11,442 bases of DNA from Bacteroidales bacterium (GTDB lineage Bacteria; Bacteroidota; Bacteroidia; Bacteroidales; Muribaculaceae). Under the pieces are notes generated by a model. It made no database searches, was not told the DNA's origin, and worked only from the letters and a program-made list of their open reading frames with translations. Made by a program: the position numbers and the translations under genes. Below are positions 1-7,740 of this stretch, piece by piece (position 1 is the first letter of the stretch; each line of letters starts with the position of its first letter). Location of the stretch: contig JAUNCU010000087.1 in assembly GCA_030526455.1 (NCBI GenBank), positions 1 through 11,442 on the forward strand. Direction: 5' to 3'.

Positions 1-11
1 CTACACACATC

Positions 12-29
12 CAATCCCTAACGGGATTG
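12..29. other. Short perfect hairpin
   Basis: CAATCCC (12-18) and GGGATTG (23-29) are perfect inverted repeats around a four-base loop TAAC. No T-tract follows on either strand, so it is not a standard terminator. It is near the window edge and its parent feature may lie outside. A second perfect 7-base inverted repeat (85-91 with 101-107, GGAGGCT/AGCCTCC) lies between it and the gdhA terminator. The function of both is unknown. Confidence 0.4.
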
Positions 30-110
30 CGCCCCCTCTCCAGCGAATTCACCCCACCAAATTCCACTGAGCCACTAAGAGCCCGGAGGCTCCAGCAAAA
101 AGCCTCCTAC

Positions 111-156
111 AAAAAAAGCAGCAAGGGGATGCGGCTGTTTCTTCTGCCACATCCCC
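111..156 (-). terminator. Intrinsic terminator of gdhA
   Basis: Read on the minus strand, an 11-base stem (arms 146-156 and 125-135, one G-U pair) closes a 10-base loop. A short spacer and a run of seven T (111-117 as A on plus) follow. It starts 28 bases after the gdhA stop codon, which is where a factor-independent terminator for that gene should lie. Confidence 0.85.
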
Positions 157-183
157 TCTATAGAGTTGTATCCTATGCAATGA

Positions 184-1518
184 TTACAGCACGCCTTGGG
201 CCATCATGGCTCGGGCCACTTTCATGAAGCCTGCCACGTTGGCGCCTTTCACGTAGTTGATGGTGCCGTCTTCGTTTTTGCCGTATTTGCAGCACTGCTC
301 GTGGATGTCGGCCATGATGCGACGCAGGCGTTCGTCCACCTCTTCGGCTGTCCAGGTAAGTTTTTGCGAGTTCTGCGCCATTTCGAGGCCCGACACCGAC
401 ACACCGCCGGCATTGGCTGCCTTGCCTGGAGCGTAGAGGATGCCTGCCTCGAGGAAGGCGTGCACGGCTTCGGGTGTAGATGGCATGTTGGCGCCTTCAC
501 TCACGGCAATCACACCGTTGGCCAGCAGGGCGCAAGCGTCGTCGCCGTTGAGTTCGTTCTGGGTGGCCGATGGCATGGCGATGTCGCAAGGCACGCCCCA
601 TGGCTTTCCGCCCTCAAAGTATTCGCAGCCATATTCTTCGGCAAACTCGCGGATGCGGCCACGATACAGGTTCTTGAGGTCGAAGATGTATTTCAATTGC
701 TCTTCGGTGAGGCCTTCGGGCACGTAGATGGTGCCGTCGCTGTCGCTCATGGTCACTACCTTGGCGCCGAGGCTGAGGAGTTTTTCGGCGGTGTAGGTGG
801 CCACGTTGCCCGAACCCGAGATGGCCACGCGCTTACCCTTGATGTCGATGCCGCGGGTGGCGAGCATGTTGAGCAGGAAGTACACGTTGCCGTAGCCGGT
901 GGCTTCAGGACGAATGAGCGAACCGCCAAATTCCAGTCCCTTACCGGTGAAGGTGCCGGTGTTTTCGCGAGCCATCTTCTTGTATTGGCCATACATGAAG
1001 CCCACTTCGCGGCCACCCACGCCTATGTCGCCCGCGGGCACGTCGGTATCGGGTCCAATGTGGCGCCACAGTTCCGACACGAAGGCCTGGCAAAAGCGCA
1101 TAATCTCCATGTTGCTCTTGCCCTTGGGGCTGAAGTCGCTACCGCCCTTCGCGCCACCCATGGCGAGCGTGGTGAGGGAGTTCTTGAAAGTTTGCTCAAA
1201 AGCGAGGAATTTGAGAATCGACTGATTCACCGACGAGTGGAAGCGCACACCACCCTTGTAGGGGCCAATGGCATTGTTGTGCTGCACGCGGTAGCCCATG
1301 TTGTTCTGCACGCGGCCCTTGTCGTCGACCCACGACACGCGGAACGAGAAGATGCGATCGGGTATGCACAGGCGCTCAATCAAGTTGTACTGCTCAAATT
1401 CAGGATGCTGGTTATACACTTCTTCGATAGAGGTAACCACCTCTTCCACAGCCTGCAGATATTCAGGCTCGTGAGGAAAACGGCGACGCAGGTCGGCCAT
1501 CACTTCAATTGCTTTCAT
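184..1518 (-). CDS. gdhA: NADP-type glutamate dehydrogenase
   Basis: Catalyses reversible reductive amination of 2-oxoglutarate with ammonium to glutamate in the cytoplasm, linking nitrogen assimilation to central carbon metabolism. The 444 residues match the hexameric small-subunit GdhA family. Visible motifs: the substrate-binding stretch GPYKGGVRFH (85-94), the glycine-rich GGAKGG with the catalytic lysine at about 124, PAGDIGVGGREVG (161-173) with the catalytic aspartate at about 164, and a Rossmann GSGNVA (235-240) opening the nucleotide-binding domain. NADP rather than NAD preference is inferred from overall similarity to the GdhA group, not proven by a single residue. The ATG at 1516-1518 gives the usual family N-terminus. 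It appears monocistronic: a terminator follows, and a 163-base AT-rich leader separates it from the GT2 gene upstream. No truncation is seen. Confidence 0.97.
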   Translation of the reverse strand: MKAIEVMADLRRRFPHEPEYLQAVEEVVTSIEEVYNQHPEFEQYNLIERLCIPDRIFSFRVSWVDDKGRVQNNMGYRVQHNNAIGPYKGGVRFHSSVNQSILKFLAFEQTFKNSLTTLAMGGAKGGSDFSPKGKSNMEIMRFCQAFVSELWRHIGPDTDVPAGDIGVGGREVGFMYGQYKKMARENTGTFTGKGLEFGGSLIRPEATGYGNVYFLLNMLATRGIDIKGKRVAISGSGNVATYTAEKLLSLGAKVVTMSDSDGTIYVPEGLTEEQLKYIFDLKNLYRGRIREFAEEYGCEYFEGGKPWGVPCDIAMPSATQNELNGDDACALLANGVIAVSEGANMPSTPEAVHAFLEAGILYAPGKAANAGGVSVSGLEMAQNSQKLTWTAEEVDERLRRIMADIHEQCCKYGKNEDGTINYVKGANVAGFMKVARAMMAQGVL

Positions 1519-1567
1519 TTTGGCTAAGAAAATATACTTGTTATTACAAAAATCTAAATTTCAATTG

Positions 1568-1575
1568 CAAAATTA
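1568..1575 (-). promoter_or_regulatory. Candidate -7 box for gdhA
   Basis: The minus strand reads TAATTTTG, an exact match to the Bacteroidota -7 consensus TAnnTTTG, 49 bases before the gdhA start codon. No good TTTG is seen at the expected 19-21 base spacing, so the -33 box is weak or the gene needs an activator. The region is AT-rich, so chance matches are possible. Confidence 0.4.
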
Positions 1576-1637
1576 CAAAAAATTATCCAATCTTCTATCA
1601 TTCTGCAAGCATTTTTTCCTCATCTACCCTCCCTACG

Positions 1638-1655
1638 TGCCGCCACACTGCGGCA
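1638..1655. other. Hairpin downstream of the GT2 gene
   Basis: TGCCGC (1638-1643) and GCGGCA (1650-1655) form a perfect 6-base stem with a six-base loop, 26 bases past the stop of the minus-strand glycosyltransferase. It may stabilise or end that transcript, but the minus strand lacks a T-tract directly after it. On the plus strand a short TAATTTTA follows. Termination is therefore only a possibility. Confidence 0.35.
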
Positions 1656-1681
1656 TAATTTTAGCGAATCAATGCGGCCTA

Positions 1682-2689
1682 TTAGTGGCGAGCCGTGAGT
1701 TTCCAGGCGATGGCACACGGCCATAGTGCCATCATGCAAGGCACCACTATCATTATCTTTTTCAAGCGCTTATCACCCCAGTGGCGATAGATGGTGCGCA
1801 CCAGCGGATTACGCCCGTGGCGCAAGCGCTGAAGTGGGTTTCTTTTCGCTTTCACATGCCACAGCAATCGGAAGGCATAGCGCAGTTCGGTGTAGTAGAA
1901 ACTGGTGATGGGCAGTTGCGTGAGTATGTGCTCGGCGATGGCGCAAATGCTTTCTGCCGATTGTTCAGAATCGGCATTGGCCGTGATTCCCAAGCCATTA
2001 TGGCGGTAGAAATACGTTTCTTCGCTCGTGTAGGCTATGCTTGAAATGTGTTTGCCTGCCGTGAATGTCCACAGTTCATCTTCGTGCACGAGGCCCTCGC
2101 CAAAGTACAGCCCATGCTCCATCACCCACTCGCGGCGCAGCAGTCGGTTAAACACCATGGCGCACATGCGAGCATTTTGCATCAGCCTTCGGCAGGCGCG
2201 CTTCCCTTGGGTGAATGGGGGCACATGGAAGAAGAGCGACGGGGCGTGAACCAAGTTGTCTTTCCTCAGATCGTCGCTGTAGGCGCCGCCTTGCACCATG
2301 TCCACGCCAGGGTGAAGCGCCACTTGCTCCACAAGGGTGGAGATGCAATCGGGCGTGATCACATCGTCGGAATCAAGAAAATACAGGTAGTCGCCCGTGG
2401 CGGCAGCGATGCCCGTGTTACGGGCGGCACTGAGGCCCCGGTTGCGCTCGTGGCGAAGAATGGTCACAGTCATGGGCGTATCGGCTTTCACCCACACAGC
2501 GGTAGCCGCCTGCTCCACAAAGCCATTGGAGAGCAAGCAACTGCGCACGATGGGCATACTCTCGTCGGTGCCGCAGTCGTCCACCACCATCACTTCCAAA
2601 TCTTGAAAGCACTGGCGCATCACGCTCAGCAGACATTCCTCCACATAGCGCGCCACATTATATATGGGAATAATTACCGTTATTCTCAT
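1682..2689 (-). CDS. GT2 family glycosyltransferase
   Basis: Probable transferase of a sugar from a nucleotide-sugar donor onto a growing surface glycan. The donor and acceptor cannot be told from sequence. The 335 residues begin with the GT-A fold: the strand IIPIYNVARYVEECL (6-20), VVDD (35-38) for nucleotide binding, SAARNTG (87-93), and the metal-binding DSDD (106-109). A later HEDE (202-205) is in the position of the GT2 acidic catalytic motif. Residues 311-329 are hydrophobic and could anchor the C-terminus at the membrane. The ATG at 2687-2689 puts the first beta strand right at the N-terminus, as usual for the family. It lies downstream of the GT4 and second GT2 genes on the same strand but is separated by a 301-base gap with a structured element, so co-transcription is uncertain. 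Confidence 0.92.
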   Translation of the reverse strand: MRITVIIPIYNVARYVEECLLSVMRQCFQDLEVMVVDDCGTDESMPIVRSCLLSNGFVEQAATAVWVKADTPMTVTILRHERNRGLSAARNTGIAAATGDYLYFLDSDDVITPDCISTLVEQVALHPGVDMVQGGAYSDDLRKDNLVHAPSLFFHVPPFTQGKRACRRLMQNARMCAMVFNRLLRREWVMEHGLYFGEGLVHEDELWTFTAGKHISSIAYTSEETYFYRHNGLGITANADSEQSAESICAIAEHILTQLPITSFYYTELRYAFRLLWHVKAKRNPLQRLRHGRNPLVRTIYRHWGDKRLKKIMIVVPCMMALWPCAIAWKLTARH

Positions 2690-2990
2690 TCCGTTTCTTG
2701 TAGCAATTTCTCCTACAAATTAAAGCAATTTTTTCAACAAAACGCGTGTTTTTCAGCAAAAAAGCGCCACCTGTCTATCTGAATATTCAAAAATGCGACT
2801 GATCCATAGCAAAAACGCTAGGCAACCACCAGCCGCCGTCGGAGACGGCTTATTATGGTTAACTCCATGCAAGCGAGTGAATTGCGAAGCAATTCGCGAG
2901 CGCGGCTTGGAGATAGGTAATCACTAAGGGAAGAGCCTCGGAGAGGGTCGGTTATGGTAGGAACCCTAGTTTTTTCAGCCAGTCTACCAC
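2690..2990. other. Gene-free gap between glycosyltransferases
   Basis: No credible coding region lies here. The left part (2690-2817) is AT-rich and would be the leader of the 1682-2689 gene. The nearest promoter-like word there on the minus strand is TTAATTTG (2716-2723), one base off the -7 consensus and lacking a spaced TTTG. The rest is the structured element annotated separately. Confidence 0.6.
2811..2975. other. Multi-hairpin structured element
   Basis: On the plus strand, CTAGG (2818-2822) pairs with CCTAG (2965-2969), and CCACC (2826-2830) pairs with GGTAGG (2956-2961) with one bulge, enclosing about 125 bases. Inside are three hairpins, each with a GRA triloop: GCCGTC-GGA-GACGGC (2835-2849), GAATTGC-GAA-GCAATTC (2879-2895) and CCTC-GGA-GAGG (2936-2946). 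The middle one sits in a longer broken stem: AAGC/GCTT, CTCC/GGAG and TGGTTA/TAATCA (2856-2861 with 2918-2923). Six T follow directly at 2970-2975. On the minus strand the closing stem is followed two bases later by five T (2811-2815 as A). It could be a non-coding RNA, an intercistronic or bidirectional terminator, or a REP/MITE-like mobile element with imperfect terminal inverted repeats. No plus-strand promoter was found. I do not recognise a known family. Confidence 0.55.
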
Positions 2991-4139
2991 TTATTCTTTG
3001 CCAGTCAATTCCTCAAAAAACGCCATCCATCTCTCTGCCAGATGCTGGGGATGGAAGAGCGCAGCCTTGCGGCGGGCGTTCTCACCCATTTTCTTGCGAA
3101 GGCCGTCGTTCTCAATGAGCAAACAAAGTTTGCTTGCGATATCCTTTTCCGCTCCCACCGGCACGAGGAAGCCGTCTTCGCCATCTTCCACGATTTCGCG
3201 CGGACCGTAGTTGCAGTCGGTGCACACCACGGGCAAGCCGCACTCCATGGCCTCAACGATGGCAAGCCCAAAGCCTTCGAGCACCGACGTGAGGGCAAAG
3301 ATGGAGCCCTTCAGCAGATGCTCCTGCACCTCAGTGATTCGCCCTGTGAGTATCACATGTTCTTCAAGAGAAAGCGAATGGATGAGGCGCTGCAAATCAG
3401 CCTTCAATTCGCCACCTCCCACGATTTCCAATTCCCAGTCGGGGTGCTTTTGACGCACGATGGCGAAGGCTCTCACCAGTGTGTCGTAACTTTTCAGCAC
3501 ACTCAACCGCCCCACCGAAACGATTCGCTTCGGTGTGAGGCTCGACGGCACGTCCACCACGAAACTCACAGGATTGGGCATCACTGCCACATTCTTGGCG
3601 CCGCGCCAGTTTTCAGCCTTGTCGCCCTGCGTGAGCGTCACCACTTTGTCGTATTTCGGGTACACCCGTCGGTCGCTCAGGGTTCCATACACTGCGGTAA
3701 TGTGGCGGAACACACTCTCGCCCTTACACAGCACCATGCGAAAATTGCGGTCGTGATGCACTTCTCTCACAATTTTCCACGGGCCTCTTATCTTGGGCAG
3801 TTGTTCAAACTCCTTATGCCCCACCGACACCACCACATCGGGATTCACGCGATGAAGAAACGCCGAGAGTTTTTCCCTGTATTCCTTGTTCTTCTTCATC
3901 ATCTGCCGCACGTATTGAATGCGGTTGCCGGGGAAGCCGTCGGGGAAAAATTCGGCATCGAGGTCTACGAGTGTCACCTTGGGTGATATTTGTGCGATGT
4001 ATTTGCCGCCTTTGTCGGAGAGCACCACAATGTACACTTCATTGCCCGCAATCTCGGCAAGGGCGTTGGCTTTCACCACGGTGACACGCTCAATGCCACC
4101 GAGCACCTTTACGCTATTGATGCAATACACTATTTTCAT
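2991..4139 (-). CDS. GT4 family glycosyltransferase
   Basis: Retaining glycosyltransferase of the GT-B fold, likely adding a sugar during synthesis of capsule, exopolysaccharide or O-antigen-like glycan on the inner membrane's cytoplasmic face. Numbered from the GTG noted below, the N-terminal domain starts MMKIVYCINS and has the acceptor-side glycine loop LGGIERV (14-20). The C-terminal donor domain shows VSVGRLSVLKSYD (208-220), IVGGGEL (240-246) and the hallmark EX7E motif in LEGFGLAIVEAM (288-299; E289 and E297). Length, 382 residues, is normal. The ATG at 4137-4139 is chosen. A GTG directly before it (4140-4142) would add one residue. The start lies 25 bases after the stop of the upstream GT2 gene, so the two are almost surely one transcription unit. 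Donor sugar is not predictable. Confidence 0.93.
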   Translation of the reverse strand: MKIVYCINSVKVLGGIERVTVVKANALAEIAGNEVYIVVLSDKGGKYIAQISPKVTLVDLDAEFFPDGFPGNRIQYVRQMMKKNKEYREKLSAFLHRVNPDVVVSVGHKEFEQLPKIRGPWKIVREVHHDRNFRMVLCKGESVFRHITAVYGTLSDRRVYPKYDKVVTLTQGDKAENWRGAKNVAVMPNPVSFVVDVPSSLTPKRIVSVGRLSVLKSYDTLVRAFAIVRQKHPDWELEIVGGGELKADLQRLIHSLSLEEHVILTGRITEVQEHLLKGSIFALTSVLEGFGLAIVEAMECGLPVVCTDCNYGPREIVEDGEDGFLVPVGAEKDIASKLCLLIENDGLRKKMGENARRKAALFHPQHLAERWMAFFEELTGKE

Positions 4140-4164
4140 CACTCAGGGAAATAATATTGACTTA

Positions 4165-5157
4165 TCAGCGCTTTATCAATTTATAGATGCTACCCAATGC
4201 ACGCATCAGTGCGGGGCAATTGATGAGCACTTTCATCACCTTCCACTTCATGCCGGGGAAATCTCTTTGGTCGAGCGCGCCCACGGGGAGCATTCCCTCG
4301 GCCTTGAGCATGCGGTAGAGGTCGCTCAGCACGCCCAGTCGCAGCGCACGCGCCGCAGCGAAATAAATGTAACTATTTCGGCGCGAACGCAATCGGCTAA
4401 GGGCCGATGCATCCATCTTTCCCTTGTATTTCTCAATCATGGCATCCATCGAGCCATAAGCGTAGCAATAGTCGCTGAGCAATTTTATGCAGTGGTCGTG
4501 GTCGATGCTGTGCATAATGCTGCTGCCGCGCTGCACGTAGTAGTAGCACACGGTGTCAATCCTCGCCATGCGCTCCGAGCAAAGGAACACGGCGGGTGTG
4601 AATGCGGCGTCTTCCAGCATGTGCCCTACGGGGAACTGCAACTGCTCGCGTTCCAGGATCGAGCGCTTCACCATATACCACCACGCCATGGCAGGCGGAT
4701 TGGTGGTGGAAATGAATTCGGCGCCGCTCATCACGCTCACGGGGCTTTCGTCGTCCTTCGTCAGCGGCTCCAGGACGGCATCTTCGGGCACGGGCTTAAA
4801 ATTAAATGCCAGCGTGTCGAGGTCGTGTTGCTCGGCGATTTCGAGCAAGTAGCCCAGCGAATTCTCGGCGATAAAATCGTCGGAGTCGACAAAGAACACA
4901 TACTTGCCGCTGCTGTTCATCAAGCCATTGTTGCGCGCGCCGCTTACCCCCTGATTCTTCTGGCGAATCACTTTCAGTTGTGGATATTGCGCAGCAAAGC
5001 GGTCGGCGATGGCTCCCGAACCGTCGGTAGCACCGTCGTCGACTACGATCACTTCATATTGCGTAGCATCCAAATCCTGGTGCACAAGCGAGAGAAGGCA
5101 TCGCTCAAGATACCTCTCCACATTATAGCAGGGAACAATTATCGAAAGTTTCATCAT
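4165..5157 (-). CDS. GT2 family glycosyltransferase (second)
   Basis: Inverting GT-A glycosyltransferase, first gene of the probable two-gene operon with the GT4 enzyme. Of 330 residues, the N-terminal half carries the family signature: LSIIVPCYNVERYLERCL (4-21), VVDDGATDGSG (38-48), the QGVSGARNNGL block (69-79) and DSDD (91-94), which binds the metal and nucleotide diphosphate. LEDAAF (181-186) matches the later acidic motif that often holds the catalytic base. The C-terminal third is basic and lacks a clear membrane span, suggesting peripheral membrane association. It resembles the other GT2 protein in the window (1682-2689) in its N-terminal half but not obviously beyond, so a recent duplication is unlikely. 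Two consecutive ATG codons (5157, 5154) could serve as start. The promoter is annotated at 5189-5220. Confidence 0.93.
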   Translation of the reverse strand: MMKLSIIVPCYNVERYLERCLLSLVHQDLDATQYEVIVVDDGATDGSGAIADRFAAQYPQLKVIRQKNQGVSGARNNGLMNSSGKYVFFVDSDDFIAENSLGYLLEIAEQHDLDTLAFNFKPVPEDAVLEPLTKDDESPVSVMSGAEFISTTNPPAMAWWYMVKRSILEREQLQFPVGHMLEDAAFTPAVFLCSERMARIDTVCYYYVQRGSSIMHSIDHDHCIKLLSDYCYAYGSMDAMIEKYKGKMDASALSRLRSRRNSYIYFAAARALRLGVLSDLYRMLKAEGMLPVGALDQRDFPGMKWKVMKVLINCPALMRALGSIYKLIKR

Positions 5158-5188
5158 CAGAAAAAAATCACTACAGGGTTATGTCTCA

Positions 5189-5220
5189 CAAAGGTAACCA
5201 TTTTCAAGCATTCCCACAAA
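5189..5220 (-). promoter_or_regulatory. Promoter of the GT2-GT4 operon
   Basis: On the minus strand TTTG (5217-5220), exactly 20 bases, then TACCTTTG (5189-5196), a full match to the Bacteroidota TTTG-N19-21-TAnnTTTG pattern. It would give a leader of roughly 25-30 bases before the ATG at 5157. The -33 box is part of the T-tract of the hexosaminidase terminator. Confidence 0.7.
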
Positions 5221-5263
5221 AAAGCCGCCTGAAAGTTTTCTTGTGCTCAACTTTCAGGCGGCT
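5218..5263 (-). terminator. Intrinsic terminator of the hexosaminidase gene
   Basis: A perfect 15-base stem (5223-5237 with 5249-5263) with an 11-base loop is followed on the minus strand by six T (5218-5223 as A; the T-run partly overlaps the stem base). It starts 29 bases after the GH20 stop codon. This is the strongest hairpin in the window. Confidence 0.9.
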
Positions 5264-5292
5264 GGTGTATCTGTTTCTTTCGCTTCCTGGGC

Positions 5293-7740
5293 TTATGGCC
5301 AGAGGTAGGTGGAGAGCGATTCTTTGCCTAGGTAGTAGGCTTTCACTTTTATGAGTTTCACGCTCTTGTCCACTGCCACGGGTGCGGTCCACAGTGGCGA
5401 GAGTTGGGTGGGTTCGCTGCCATCGAGGGTGTAGCGCACCATCTCGCCGGGGTACTGGGTGTTCACCACGAGCATGCCACCATCAATCTTCGCGCCGGGC
5501 AAGCCGAGGCGGAAGTTATAGCCATGGCGATGGAGCACGGCGAGTTCGCGGGCTGCCTTGGCGTTGAAGTTGGCGCGGGCTGCGATGTAGGTGTCGGGCT
5601 GTGCGTCGTCCCACTCGGGCTTAGCGTTCCAGCCGCGCAGGGCGAGGCCGAAGATTTTGGGCAGCATGTAGTATTGCACCTGGTCGAAGTTGCGAATGGT
5701 TTCCGACCACAGTTGGCCTTGCACGCCTATGATGTTTTCAGGCTTCTCGAGTGTGGTTTTGCCTTCACCGGCCTTGAGCACGTCGAGCGGAAGGCCGTTA
5801 TAGTCGTAGCGCTCCGAGCGGTACACGTCGAAGGGCTGGGCAAACCAAGCGGCATACTCGTCGCACACGCCACCCCAGTGCAGGCCCTTGTCGTACTGGT
5901 GCCAACTGTAGGCCATGTCGACGTAGAAGTTGGTCACGTTGGAGAGGATGGTGGGATAACCGGCGTTGGCGAGCAGGTAAGGCACGTTGGCACGGCTGCC
6001 CACGGTGCTCCAGGCGTTCACCATCGCGAAGCGTGGCGCCACGGTGGCATTGTGCGCGTCGGGATGATCAAGGCCCACTTCTTGCCAGCCACCTGCCTTG
6101 ATGCCTTTTAGGGCGAGGTGTTCGCTCACGCGGCGAATGAAGTATTCGCTCACTTCGTGGGCGTTCTTCAGCCCCTTCTGCTGCATGAGCGCCTGGATGT
6201 CGGGCGATGCGTCCCACGACCCCTTGGGCACTTCGTCACCGCCCAGGTGCACGATGTCGAGTTTCAGTCCCGCATCTTTCCACATGGCTTCGAGTTCGTC
6301 CACCACCTTGTAGATGAAATTGAACACGCCTTCGTGAGCCACGTTGAGCACATTGTCGTGATACGACTGCGCCGAGGTGTAGACGCTCTTGTCGTTGTCG
6401 TCCCACATCTTGTATTGCTCGGCCATGGCCTTGTCGGTGCCGATGTATTTGGCATAGCGCGCTTTCATGGCCACCAGGGCTGCACGCGCGTGGGCTGGGG
6501 TTTCAATTTCGGGGATGATTTTCACACCGCGCTCGGTGGCATACTTAAGCATCTCTATCATCTGCGAACGGGTGTAGTAGCCGTTGGCGCTCTGGCTGAG
6601 GTCGTCGGGGTTGCCATTGCCGTCGAAGATGGAGGCGATGTGCTCTTTCTCGTCGAGGGTGCAACCGCGGCGGGCCGCCACTTCGGTGAGTTCGGGCAGG
6701 CCGGGTATTTCGATGCGCCAAGCCTCGTCGTCGCTGAAGTGGAGGTGGAGCACGTTGAGTTTATAGTAAGCGAGCAGGTCGATCACGCGCTTCATATTTT
6801 CAAATGTGGTGAAGTTGCGCGACACATCGAGCATGAAGCCACGGTAGCCAAAATCGGGGCTATCCTTGATTACGGCGTTTTCGATGCTGTGTGCAGTGCT
6901 GTGGTCGAGGGCCGAGATGAGCGTCTTGGCGCCATTGATGCAGCCTTCGGTGGTGCCGGCGCTGATGGTCACGTGGCCATCGTTCACCACCATCTCATAG
7001 GCTTCGCCCGCGAGATGTTTCACCAGTTTCAGTTCAATGGTGGCCTGCGGATTGCCGGTGGCGTAGATGCCGCGGCGATTGAGTTCGGTGGTAAGGTAGC
7101 GCTTTGCGGCCTTGCAATTTGCCTTGAGTGTGATCACATTGCCTATTTGCGTGAATCCGCCCGTGAGCGCCACACTCTTGGGTGTGGGGAAGGCGTCGTA
7201 GCAGTGGGCGGGCGCCTGGGCATTCTTCAGCGTTTCGTTAAACGCCCACATGCGGTTGCCGTCGGGATAGTCGTTGGGGCGCTGCTGATATTGGTCGGGG
7301 TGGTCGAGCGGAGCGATGTCGATGTTCACCGCCATCGGTTTTTTTGTGTCGCCATTCATCACCACATGGCCGCCCATGGGCGTGTAGCAAATGTTCACCA
7401 TTGTGCCACGCATCATCATCTCCACCACCATCGAGTCGCCCGGGGCGAGAGAGCGGTAGCGCGCATTAGGCGTCACCTGGTAATAACTGGTGCTCACTTC
7501 CTTAATGTCGACAGGAAGACTGTCAGCCAGTTTCAGGCGGCGGGAGAACTGGTTGAAATAGAATTGCCAATTCTTCTCCAGCGGCGCCTCACTCACGTTC
7601 TTAATCACGAAACGCGAACTGTAGAACCCCTTTTCTGCGCCATTCTTCACCATCTCCCAGCGCACCGAAATAGGTGCCTGCTGAGCCAGAGCAGAAAAAG
7701 CCACAGCAGCCGAAGCCACAATCGAAAATATTTTTTTCAT
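5293..7740 (-). CDS. Secreted GH20 beta-N-acetylhexosaminidase
   Basis: Removes terminal N-acetylglucosamine or N-acetylgalactosamine from glycans by substrate-assisted catalysis. The 815-residue protein begins with a signal peptide (about 1-19, cut near ALA-QQ). No lipobox cysteine is present, so it is probably periplasmic or exported rather than a lipoprotein. An N-terminal beta-rich chitobiase-type domain (about 24-145) comes next, then the GH20b domain (about 180-290). The catalytic TIM barrel (about 297-705) shows the substrate arginine in YRGFMLDVSR (299-308), HLHFSDDEAWRIEI (332-345), the HLGGDE motif (498-503) with catalytic D502-E503, and GQLWSE (675-680) with an active-site tryptophan. 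A C-terminal module with YTLDGSEPT (770-778) is the chitobiase C-terminal type. It has its own terminator. No starch-utilisation (SusCD) partner is in the window. Host mucin or cell-wall glycan use is inference. Confidence 0.96.
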   Translation of the reverse strand: MKKIFSIVASAAVAFSALAQQAPISVRWEMVKNGAEKGFYSSRFVIKNVSEAPLEKNWQFYFNQFSRRLKLADSLPVDIKEVSTSYYQVTPNARYRSLAPGDSMVVEMMMRGTMVNICYTPMGGHVVMNGDTKKPMAVNIDIAPLDHPDQYQQRPNDYPDGNRMWAFNETLKNAQAPAHCYDAFPTPKSVALTGGFTQIGNVITLKANCKAAKRYLTTELNRRGIYATGNPQATIELKLVKHLAGEAYEMVVNDGHVTISAGTTEGCINGAKTLISALDHSTAHSIENAVIKDSPDFGYRGFMLDVSRNFTTFENMKRVIDLLAYYKLNVLHLHFSDDEAWRIEIPGLPELTEVAARRGCTLDEKEHIASIFDGNGNPDDLSQSANGYYTRSQMIEMLKYATERGVKIIPEIETPAHARAALVAMKARYAKYIGTDKAMAEQYKMWDDNDKSVYTSAQSYHDNVLNVAHEGVFNFIYKVVDELEAMWKDAGLKLDIVHLGGDEVPKGSWDASPDIQALMQQKGLKNAHEVSEYFIRRVSEHLALKGIKAGGWQEVGLDHPDAHNATVAPRFAMVNAWSTVGSRANVPYLLANAGYPTILSNVTNFYVDMAYSWHQYDKGLHWGGVCDEYAAWFAQPFDVYRSERYDYNGLPLDVLKAGEGKTTLEKPENIIGVQGQLWSETIRNFDQVQYYMLPKIFGLALRGWNAKPEWDDAQPDTYIAARANFNAKAARELAVLHRHGYNFRLGLPGAKIDGGMLVVNTQYPGEMVRYTLDGSEPTQLSPLWTAPVAVDKSVKLIKVKAYYLGKESLSTYLWP

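Noticed and set aside
196..1527. 443-codon open frame on the plus strand opposite gdhA
   Set aside because: It is a full-length shadow of gdhA. Its translation is rich in histidine, valine, alanine and glycine with no recognisable motif, as expected from the antisense of a GC-rich gene.
2048..2782. 244-codon open frame opposite the first GT2 gene
   Set aside because: Shadow frame with histidine-rich composition. The GT2 gene on the other strand has all expected motifs.
2818..2969. Integron attC site or tRNA-like structure
   Set aside because: It lacks the attC core ends RYYYAAC/GTTRRRY, and no cloverleaf with an anticodon arm or CCA end can be drawn.
3919..5232. 437-codon open frame on the plus strand across the GT4 and GT2 genes
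   Set aside because: It spans two well-supported genes and their junction in antisense and has no family resemblance.
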